Source of the DNA: Blastobasis lacticolella
Taxonomy: Eukaryota; Arthropoda; Insecta; Lepidoptera; Blastobasidae
DNA: 64,000 nt
Direction: 5' to 3'
NCBI GenBank assembly: GCA_905147135.1
Contig: LR990053.1
Coordinates: forward strand, 1,624,501-1,688,500
The notes beneath the pieces were generated by a model, which did not search any database, was not told the DNA's origin, and saw nothing but the letters and a program-made list of their open reading frames with translations. Below are positions 58,501 through 64,000 of this stretch, in pieces (positions within the stretch are counted from its first letter, which is position 1; every line of letters begins with the position of its first letter). The position numbers and the translations under genes are program-made.

Positions 58501-61486
58501 ATAAGGATGAAGTGTTCGTTAGCGGGTTACCCAATCTTCTTGGGGAGTCGCATCTGATGAAAAGCCTTCATGGCTACAGGCAGGCTACGGAAGATCAGCG
58601 CCTCGGCTCCGGCCGTGGCTCATGCTGAGTGAGGTCCTTTTGTTGACAAGGTGTGCCACAGCACAGCAATTCCGAATCGATATATTAATTTTGTAATTTG
58701 GTACATATGTTTTTTATTTGTATGATTATTGTTTATTTTATATTATGTGATTGTTGTAATGTGGTGTCCTTGTTAATCAATAAATATCTTTCATTTCATT
58801 TCATTCCCAAGGAGGTGTTTAGCTGGCAGGCGCTTAGGTTTGCATAGCGAGTCCAGTATAGCCAGCCGGCCGGCCGCGCTGGTACGAATGAGTGTTCACT
58901 TCCTCCCTCCCTCCTTAGACCAGAGGCGCTCATTACCCGTTGCCGTGAGCGCTAAATATTTCTTTACTATAATATTAGTATTTTAAAGTTATGTTCCGGG
59001 TTTCATACTGTGTACCTTTATTTACAAGTAGCTACGTACCAGTGTTTACAAATTATAAACTGAGACAAACTATAAACAAATGGTCACAATCTTATGGTCA
59101 CATTAATAACGCAAGATCACTTCATTTACAACTTCACTTACTTAGCTAGACTCTAAATATTATGAAACAAAGCACACTGAAAATTTTTAACCATAGCATT
59201 CAGAATCAATTCTCATTAATGTCTGAAACATGTAGTGAAATGTAGTGTATTGCTACAAATATTTAGTTTTCAAAAGAGTAGGTCAGTAGGGCAGTGAGGC
59301 AGTATGCTCACGGTCTAACGGCATGTTTCTCAGACGTTAATCTGTTAATTTTCAATTAATATTCGTTTTTCCTTATCTATACGGAGTTGTAGGCAGACAC
59401 GGAAAGAGTTTTAATCTGTGATCAACATTGACAAACAAGCATTTTAGAAACTGGTCTTAGACTTTCATAGCTGAAAGCCATTATCAATTACCAGTACAAA
59501 GTGTCATATTATTATGAAAGTGAAGCCTAAAGGGCTACCCACAACACTTGAAACAAAAGTGAAATCAAGACTAACCAGAGAGCTCTCAAGGTCTTAAACA
59601 AAAACAATTAGATTTATTTTGTTGTTACTGTTAACACTCTTTACCACCCGGCTGTTTAGTGATTCAATAAGAACTCTGTATAAGAAAGAAATATGTATGT
59701 TTATATTTGATGTGTGTCTGTTTGTTTTTGAAACTGCTTGCTAATACACCTTTCAATACACTGTGCTATTTATTTATATATTTTCTGCTTTAATATAAGT
59801 GTTATAAGCATTTGAATAATACACAATTAACTTAGTTCTCTCATTTGTTTTCTTTGTTATATTTATGGTTCTCATAATCAATGTTTCTTTCTTATAATGA
59901 ATACATAATTATGGTATTGTATTAGTCCAAGATGCCTGCTGTTACAGCTATAATCTGATAAGATTAGAGAAGACCAACAAGGAGACAGTGTCTTGTCATT
60001 ATCAAATTAACTGTTTAGGTACCTCCAGGAATGAAGATAACCAGAATACTTTAAGAAAAATAGCATTAAACTCGTATGGACTACATCAGTTTGGTGGCTG
60101 TTGTTCCAGTCATTTTGAAGAGATAATATCTAAGCAAAATCAACAAGATGACATGCAAACAAGTTTGTAGACCAGTCATTCCATATGACACTGCCATAGC
60201 ACTTGATTTTAACATATGGCGATATGACAGGTTTGAAATGTAGTGGCAAACTTTTGTTTATATCCTTAAAAATAATCTTTTACACATTAGCAGTCTATTG
60301 ACTAGCTTAGCAGCCCCTATAAAACATTTTGCATTGTCACAAGATCATAAACAAGTGAGCAATTATTTCTTAGAAAGGGGACTAAGGTAAAGCTTAATAA
60401 AAAAATTATAAATTCAGTACTTACCCCTCTAAACTCTTGCAGGGCCTGACGTTCGCATAGAGATCAAACTCCTTTCTGAGCGCCAAGTTGAGAGACCTGT
60501 AGCCCTTGCCCACAGGGGTCATGAGAGGCCCCTTGAGGCCAATTTTGTTGGCATTGACAGAGTCAATAGCCTTTTGGGGTATGCCAAACTTGCCATCTGG
60601 ACCCTAAAACAAAGGTGTTAATAAAATTAACATAAGAAGAGTATATTAATGGATTTGTCATTGTGTGACTTAAAATTCAACAAGATATGAAGAGGTCTAA
60701 GTTTGGACCAGGTGAGGTGGCGGTCAAATGCCTGGCTAGTAAAGTAATAAAAAAAAAAAAAAAAAGAGAATGTTTGTGAATCTATGTCCTAGATGTGGCT
60801 GAGCAGAATTGTATACAATTGTACACTGAGGTGGACTTAAGAATAGCACTTATTGAGCATTCCTGTTGTGGGCATAGTGGTTGTCACCTTTTGTGATCTG
60901 CATGCCTAATCATGTACACTAATAATCCAATGAACTATACACGTAATAGTAGCTCACCCTGACAGCTGTGACGTCCTGTTCGTCCCATTCAATGGGCACT
61001 TTGGCTGCTTCAAAGATTTTCTGGACTGCCACAGTGATCTCCGGGCCGATGCCGTGGCCAGGGATCAGAGTCACCTTCCGGACGCCCGTGCTGTACCGCG
61101 CAGCACCAGCTTTCCCCGCCGGGACCTACCAAGATCACAATAACTTGAGCTAACCTCAAACTCACATCACCAACAAAAATCAAAGAAAAATTCGTCGTAA
61201 CCTCGGTTTTCCCAGCCCCAACCCCCGCGACATCGGTATTCGCACCCGGCTCCAGCAATCTCAGCAGAGATCCGAACAGTCTACTCTCACGAAACGGCTC
61301 CAAAAGCGCTTTTATGTAATTCTTCGACATAACTATACTACATCTATTTTTGGATGACAAAAATTAAGACACAGCAGGACTTCAGGGACAAACTGAGTTA
61401 TTAAAACACGTAGTAAATTAAACAGGGGTTATTACATAACGCATGCCTTACAAACTTACAATTTTCCTGATTATTCTCGATGCCAT
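37305..61486 (-). CDS. IDH3A: NAD-dependent isocitrate dehydrogenase, alpha subunit, mitochondrial
   Basis: Catalytic subunit of the mitochondrial TCA-cycle enzyme converting isocitrate + NAD to 2-oxoglutarate + CO2 + NADH. Minus-strand exons 5' to 3': 61486-61460, 61125-60958, 60603-60425, 54033-53818, 51049-50914, 48796-48683, then the last exon: 37532-37305 (TAA) or, alternatively, 42955-42728 (TAG). Every junction is GT/AG and in phase. Either form encodes 355 aa, the usual family length. Exon 1 (MASRIIRKI) starts a basic, Arg/Ser-rich presequence. Motifs: [12 protein letters not shown] at 137-148, KANIMRMSDG at 193-202, NLYGDIMSD at 246-254, and the NAD-binding loop [15 protein letters not shown] at 282-296 in the distal exon. 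GHGIGPE at 32-38 has His where most relatives have Asp. The gene spans 24 kb because of intron repeats. The start lies head-to-head with VPS33B. Confidence 0.95.
38148..38339. mobile_element. Foldback element J with duplicated left end
   Basis: The full unit is 38186-38339: CTGAGGGCTTACCATGAACT faces AGTTCATGGTAAGGCCTCAG, arms about 45 bp, with a loop containing TCGCTTTCGGTTTGAACAAG. Immediately to the left (38148-38185) is a second, shorter copy of the left end (CTGAGGGCTTACCATGAACT, then TATGGCAGGACCT). This is either a tandem slip or a nested abortive insertion. Confidence 0.7.
40412..41075. mobile_element. Foldback element C1, interrupted by MITE A5
   Basis: The left end CAGGGTGACTTCAAATTCAT (40412) and right end AATTTTAAGTCACCTTG (to 41075) are inverted copies. 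Inner arms also pair: CTTTTACTACGGCACCAACT facing a GTCGTAGTAAAAG. MITE A5 (40556-40969) sits in the loop. C2 (48303-48621) is uninterrupted by A, and C3 (to 46955) is interrupted by MITE D2. Confidence 0.75.
40556..40969. mobile_element. MITE A5 nested in foldback C1
   Basis: Starts GAGCAGTTTTCC and ends GGAAAACTCCTA, one base off the usual CTC, flanked by AT (40554-40555 and 40970-40971). A short local duplication (AGGTAGGTAAAGG) lies near its left end. About 414 bp. Confidence 0.82.
41851..42084. mobile_element. MITE D1 (234 bp)
   Basis: Left TAGAGCTTGTCTAAGCTGAA and right TTCAGCTTAGACGAGCTCTA are inverted copies, continuing through ATGACGCGCCCCACTA and TAGTGGGGCGTGTCAT. The terminal TA bases are probably the target duplication (see D2). 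No coding capacity. Confidence 0.8.
42728..42955 (-). CDS. IDH3A: IDH3A proximal alternative last exon (variant NAD loop)
   Basis: Acceptor ACTTTCAG, 75 codons, TAG (42730-42728). It has exactly the same length and entry phase as the distal exon, so it can replace it after exon 6. By eye about 50 of 75 residues match the distal exon. It starts [20 protein letters not shown]: Asp287 is Ser, Lys291 is Gln, Met293 is Arg. It ends [20 protein letters not shown]. An intact frame, conserved core ([17 protein letters not shown]) and intact splice acceptor argue for a functional duplicate rather than a relic. Whether it is tissue-specific cannot be told from sequence. Confidence 0.88.
   Translation of the reverse strand: MHGTAPSIAGQDRANPTALLLSGVMMLRHLELYDMADNIERATFKVLSERKFLTEDLGGNSKCSAYTNAIIENLR
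43296..43530. mobile_element. Foldback element G (about 235 bp)
   Basis: Left arm CGATTTTAATTAGGTCTTCT, ATAGCCAATAAGACAATGAT, AACCTCTGTAATTAATTT; right arm AAATTAATTACATACAGAGG, ATCATTGTCTTATTTGCTAT, ACTAATTTTAATCG. The arms are about 70 bp with small mismatches. Single copy in this window. Confidence 0.7.
43661..43920. mobile_element. Foldback element K1 (most complete K copy)
   Basis: Starts CTGGCTAAATTCAGTCGATT and ends TACTGAATTTAGTCAAAT, inverted copies. Internally TGGAATGCATTGCTCATAG faces TATGAGCAGTACATTCCA, and AGGTAAATTTTTGTATCA faces TGATACAAACACTTTACC. Related to K2 and K3. Confidence 0.65.
45170..45345 (-). repeat. Dispersed repeat (relatives near 30890, 49770 and 58290-58500)
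   Basis: On the minus strand it reads through GCATTTGACGGCCATCTCAC, GGAGCATGTCTGTCTAGG, AACAGCCTATTCACTCTAGC, CCAGATTATAATGATCAGAG and CACACTCGCAGGCAACGTG. The same chain appears on the plus strand at 58290-58500. No terminal repeats or frame seen; class uncertain. Confidence 0.55.
46169..46335 (-). mobile_element. tRNA-headed SINE, family B, minus fragment
   Basis: It has TTGGCGTTAATGTCCCGG, TGACCATGATGCAGGATTTG, GCAACCTGACCAGACTAGAT and TCATGGTTGCACATT. It breaks off before the tRNA-like head. Confidence 0.55.
46446..46955. mobile_element. Foldback element C3, interrupted by MITE D2
   Basis: The right end (TTGAAATCACCCTG, to 46955) matches other C copies; the left end (GTACCCGTGATAACAAACAA) is worn, so its exact limit is approximate. 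MITE D2 sits in the right arm, between GAGTTGG and CCGTAGTGAAAG. C1 and C2 are uninterrupted by D there. Confidence 0.65.
46603..46862. mobile_element. MITE D2 nested in foldback C3
   Basis: TAGAGCTCGTCTAATCTAAA at the left and TTTAGACTAGACGAGCTCTA at the right, with ATGACGCGCCCCACTA and TAGTGGGGCGCGTCAT inside. Uninterrupted C copies read GAGTTGGTGTCRTAG here. The inserted copy is best explained by a TA target duplicated on insertion. Confidence 0.78.
48303..48621. mobile_element. Foldback element C2 (uninterrupted by other MITEs)
   Basis: Left CAGAGTGACTTCAAATTCAT and right CAACTTGAAGTCACCCTC are inverted. Inner arms: CAAGGGGTACCCTATGCATG facing CATGCACACCCCCCACC, and CATCTTTTACTACGGCCC facing a GTCATAGTAAAAG. 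It ends 62 bp before IDH3A exon 6. Confidence 0.7.
49135..49290 (+). mobile_element. RTE-like LINE 3' end
   Basis: Carries GCCCACAAGGTGGGCCGACG, GGTACCAGCTGGACGCGGAA, GGGGGAGGCCTATGCCCAGC, AGTGG and a GATGATGACGATGAT-type tail. This is the common 3' terminus of lepidopteran RTE elements (recognised from general knowledge). Everything upstream in the element is truncated. It is followed at 49330-49415 by a short GGACCTGGA-type repeat. Confidence 0.65.
49920..50331. mobile_element. MITE A6 (412 bp) with a paralogous empty site
   Basis: GAGCAGTTTTCC to GGAAAACTCCTC, flanked by AT (49918-49919 and 50332-50333). The host sequence on either side (CATATCTCCATTAATAATGA, then ATTGCAGCCAAAACATATTT) is present without the element at about 17400-17460, where CTATTGCAGCC is continuous. 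Confidence 0.87.
53560..53797 (-). mobile_element. tRNA-headed SINE, family A, copy 5
   Basis: Minus-strand head with TGGTCAACATGAAGGTC, box-B-like CTGGCTCGATTCCC, body CACAAGCTTTGCTTACTTTG and ACGCTGTGTGAATTTGTCC. It lies 20 bp from the 3' end of IDH3A exon 4 (53818), on the intron side of the donor. Confidence 0.72.
54094..55318. mobile_element. Giant foldback element I (1.2 kb, arms about 330 bp)
   Basis: The outer ends CGATCAGCGGGGCTATTGAC (54094) and GTCAATAGCCCCGCAGATCG (to 55318) are inverted. Pairing continues through ATGATCCGTTTAAACTGACT/AGTCAGTTTAAACGGATCAT, GTCGCAGCCATCTGG/CCAGATGGCTGCGAC and GAAGGCTAGTCAG/GGACTAGCCTTC, so each arm is about 330 bp. The roughly 550-bp middle has no transposase. 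It starts 61 bp from the 5' end of IDH3A exon 4 (54033), inside intron 3. Confidence 0.8.
56593..56759. mobile_element. Foldback element H (167 bp)
   Basis: CAGTTGCAGTCGATACTAAT and ATAGTATTAACTGCAACTG are inverted ends. Inner arms CGGATGCGCGGG and CCCCGCGCCC, and ATAAAAGTAGCC facing GCGACTTTATTT, also pair. A one-armed relative (GCAGTTGATAGTAATCCTTA) lies at 3620-3710. Confidence 0.65.
57085..57400 (-). mobile_element. RTE-like LINE 3' end, minus orientation
   Basis: It starts with an ATCATCATCATCATATCAGC tail complement, then CCTGTGCCTTCCGCATCCAG, CTGGTACCTGCGATC, CCACCTTGTGGGAGGCCTAC and TTTTCGAGCTATGTGCCCTG. The longer body compared with 49135-49290 includes what was probably the end of the reverse-transcriptase ORF, but no intact frame remains. 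Confidence 0.6.
61202..61330 (-). CDS. IDH3A: Possible alternative first exon of IDH3A
   Basis: An ATG at 61330-61328 opens a 43-codon frame, [20 protein letters not shown]..., ending GVGAGKTE. It could splice from GAG|GTTACG (exon end 61202) to the exon 2 acceptor at 61126 in the correct phase, across a 76-nt intron. The coding-like codon use and amphipathic basic N-terminus resemble a mitochondrial presequence. The donor is weak, and the strong GTGAGT at about 61165 would leave an intron of only 40 nt. Exon 1 at 61460-61486 has a better donor and looks canonical. Treat this as a candidate only. Confidence 0.35.
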
Positions 61487-62004
61487 TTCAATAATCTAGG
61501 TTTTCGCGATATTCGACAACTCCGCGGACGGAGGGCGGGCGGAGGGGGCGACAGACAGACAGGAGGAAATTACGAAGTGACAGACCACGACGCATGACCG
61601 GAAGTTCTCTGAAGGACTTCGATAAATACATTTTATGTGATATGTAGAACAATTTTAATTTTATGTCCAGTTTTTACTAAATATTTCAGAAGGAAGAATT
61701 GTTACTGTTTTAATATAAATTTTAATAAAAAATAGAAAATTATTGATTGTTTTACAATACTTGGCAACACTGAAAGTGTGTTCGAAAACGTAAATTTAAG
61801 AGTTTAGGAACGAACCAACATTTTGACATGATTTTGACGTTTTATTCTAGGCCATAAACGAAAATTGTTTAAAAAAGTTTATTATTGGAGTGCTGTGTTG
61901 TTGTTTTGAATTATTTTCTATAATTTAGCAATTTTGCATTGAAACAGTTTCTATTTATTGATGCTAATAGATCACTTTAATCATTACTACCACAGTTAAT
62001 AACA
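61487..62004. promoter_or_regulatory. Divergent promoter region, IDH3A (-) / VPS33B (+)
   Basis: The 518 bp between the two start codons contains a GC-rich patch next to IDH3A (61520-61600, GGACGGAGGGCGGGCGGAGG) and AT-rich sequence next to VPS33B. No TATA box is obvious. Both genes are housekeeping types, for which shared TATA-less promoters are common. Transcription start sites cannot be placed from sequence. Confidence 0.55.
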
Positions 62005-64000
62005 ATGGATCAACCTTTAGGCTTAAAATTAGCTTCTCTGAACCTGATATCTCAATCTAAATTGGAGAGTATCTTGTCTCAGTGTGGTGATAAAAAGGAT
62101 CTAATCATAGATCCAGCACTAATCAAACCCTTAGAAAGAATTTGTGGTGTAAGTTGGCTACGGTAAGTGGCTGCAAATATTAACTAAATAATCCTAGCTT
62201 TGAGCCCCTCAAAAGACACTGACCAATATTGTGATTATCATACTTGGTATTATTTTGTTTCAGACAACATGGTATCGATAAAATCTACAAAATGGATCCA
62301 CAACTCACTTCGACAGCAAATCCAAACCGTGTCTATTTTATCCCAGCTTGTGTACAGAAATACAAATGTGTTTTGGACCAAATCTCTTCAATGCTAAGTC
62401 AGAACTCCGCTCTGGCTGATCTCAAATGTTTCCACATAATTGTAGTTCCTAAAGTACTGAGCTCTTATGATTCCATGCTTGAAAGCCGGGGATTGTATGA
62501 AATAGTGACTTTACACACCTTCTCGTGGGACCTGATGGCTTTAGATGATCAGTTACTTAGTCTGGAATTACCATTTCTTTTTAAGCAATTGTTTGTCGAA
62601 CATAATCACTCTCTCCTTTCGAGCATTTCCATGTCATTATGGACATTGTTTCATGTAACGGGTAAACCGAAAGCTATTTTCTCTGTCGGTAAATTGTCAG
62701 CTAGTGTGCTCGATATATTGCAGATTTACAATGAGACCTATGCAAGAGATTTTATAAGTGACAACAGTTCTCAAGAGATTGGTGCATTAATTGTTGTAGA
62801 TCGCAATCAGGACTACCCTTCTAGCTTGCTGACACCAGCTACATACAGTGGGTTACTAAGTGAAATATTCAATATTAACTGCGGACATTTAGACCTTAAT
62901 GTCAAAGAGACGAAAATTAAAAAAGGCAAATTGAAATTTGGTGAAGAAGAAAAGTCCGAAACTAAAAGTACTGTCATGACTCTAGATAGTTCAATAGACA
63001 GCTTGTATGGTGAAATAAAACACAGACATTTTTCAGAAGTCCTAAGTGTGTTGAGTTCAAAGGCTAAACTTTTAAAGAATGAAGATATAAAAGCTCTAGG
63101 AATGCAAGAAATCAAACACTTTGTAGCCAACAAGTTGCAGCACATAACATTGTTCAAGCAAAATCTTGTCAACCATGTATTGGCATGTGAAACCATTATA
63201 TCAGAAATGAGCAACAAGTTTGAAAACTTAAAACTGTCTGAAACTGAAATGTTGAATAACCGTAACAAGAAATCAAACTTTCAGTTTGTTGATGAACATT
63301 TTGGGACTGACGTACATATTTTCAATAGTTTACGCCTTATGTGTTTGCTTAGTTTGACACAAGGCCTATCATATGATGAATATAACTCACTGATTAATAA
63401 GTATTTATTAGCATTTGGTTACAAATACTTGTATGTTTTTAATAATTTAATAAATGCTGGGCTACTGGTGCAACCTACGAGTCCAAAGTTATCGCTAAAC
63501 ATTTCGAATTTGGGTAATTTGAGTGAGCGATTGCCGAAGTGGCAGACCGAATTCCAGAGTAATGCGAATAAATTGAAACAGTTGCCCTCTCAGCCTGATA
63601 AACAGGGCAATTCATCACCAAGCTATGTTTTCAATGGGGGTTATGTACCCCTTATAGCTGTTCTTTGTAATGCTCTATTAGCCTCAGAAACATTAGCTGA
63701 AGTTCTGACTAAACTCTCTGCACTTACTGAACTTAAAATTGGCGGTAAATTGATTGAAAAATCAAGACGAGGAATAGATACATTGAATGAAAAACTATCA
63801 AACCTGAAACTACAGAATGGCGAGTTAGAATTTGGCTGTAAAGATGTTAAAAGTTTCGCCAAAATGTTGAAAAGTGATCCAAAGTTTGGTAACACATTCC
63901 CACTGAAGCCGAAAACTGTGTTGGTATATGTTATTGGTGGAGTAACTTACGCTGAAATAGCGGCTTGTGATGTTGTACAAACTATGACTGGTAGTAAAAT
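62005..64000 (+). CDS. VPS33B: VPS33B-like Sec1/Munc18 protein (3' end beyond window)
   Basis: SM-family protein that works with VIPAS39/SPE-39 in endosomal and lysosomal trafficking (family knowledge). Exon 1 is 62005-62162 and exon 2 runs from 62264 without a stop to the window edge; the intron is GT/AG (CG|GTAAGT to TTTCAG) and in phase. At least 631 residues are visible, against about 617 for human VPS33B, so little should be missing. Features: GDKKDLIIDPALIKPLERI at about 28-46, DKIYKM, LDQISSMLSQ; a long Lys/Glu-rich insert (KETKIKKGKLKFGEEEKSE) in the middle; SLRLMCLLSLTQG; YVFNGGYVPL; and near the end the SM signature VYVIGGVTYAEIAAC. I chose VPS33B over VPS33A because the N-terminal and GYVPL/GAYVPL regions fit B. 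It lies head-to-head with IDH3A. Confidence 0.9.

Larger units (their letters stand above)
55319..60424 (-). other. IDH3A intron 3, exon 3-proximal part (5.1 kb)
   Basis: Holds a repeat related to 20750-20880 (55400-55540), a LINE-like tail and dispersed-repeat fragment (55868-56160), foldback H, the RTE tail, a dispersed repeat (58290-58500) and a retroposon end near 58640-58800 with a TTTCATTTCATT run. From 58900 to 60424 the sequence is plain AT-rich DNA. Short open frames there look random. Confidence 0.5.

Noticed and set aside
59988..60170. 60-codon frame upstream of IDH3A exon 3
   Set aside because: No family resemblance, no conserved splice context, and AT-rich random-like composition.
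1..64000. CRISPR arrays, operons or prokaryotic islands
   Set aside because: All genes have eukaryotic introns, the repeats are transposon families rather than regularly spaced direct repeats, and no bacterial gene was seen.

Overview
This window looks like a piece of an insect nuclear chromosome, most likely from a moth or butterfly (Lepidoptera). The genes have many small exons with GT/AG junctions, the intergenic and intronic DNA is AT-rich and full of transposon debris, and the repeats are of the kind common in lepidopteran genomes: tRNA-headed SINEs, RTE-like LINE tails ending in GAT repeats, and many foldback MITEs. I made the species call by eye, not by a search.

Four protein genes can be followed exon by exon. 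(1) A plus-strand gene, exons 2754-14598, encodes a secreted or lumenal family GH31 glycosidase of the MYORG (KIAA1161) type. (2) A convergent minus-strand gene, exons 29417 down to 16770 (15 exons, 1,119 aa), encodes nucleolar protein 6 (NOL6/Nrap; Mat89Ba in Drosophila), a ribosome-biogenesis protein. (3) A minus-strand gene, 61486 down to 37305, encodes the alpha subunit of mitochondrial NAD-dependent isocitrate dehydrogenase (IDH3A). It has two complete alternative last exons of identical length (42728-42955 and 37305-37532). (4) Head-to-head with IDH3A, a plus-strand gene from 62005 off the right edge encodes VPS33B, a Sec1/Munc18-family membrane-trafficking protein. The IDH3A and VPS33B start codons are 518 bp apart and probably share a promoter region. 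The four genes are unrelated in function: glycan processing, ribosome assembly, TCA cycle and vesicle tethering.

Between NOL6 and IDH3A lies a decayed DIRS-like tyrosine-recombinase retrotransposon (about 31,080-36,475). It has gag-like, RT-fragment, RNase H and YR regions and inverted terminal sequences. It carries several frameshifts, two stop codons, a deletion of the reverse-transcriptase core, and two insertions of a roughly 412-bp MITE.

That MITE (family A) is present seven times in the window, once nested in itself. Several copies allow the pre-insertion site to be read. Both insertions in the DIRS gene restore the reading frame when removed, and a paralogous empty site supports a 2-bp AT target duplication. 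Other foldback families (B to K) sit in introns and intergenic DNA, some nested inside one another, including a 1.2-kb giant inverted repeat in an IDH3A intron.

The most interesting biological observation is the IDH3A terminal exon pair. The promoter-proximal version replaces the Asp and Lys of the NAD-binding loop ([15 protein letters not shown]) with Ser and Gln ([15 protein letters not shown]), so alternative splicing could yield an alpha subunit with altered cofactor handling.
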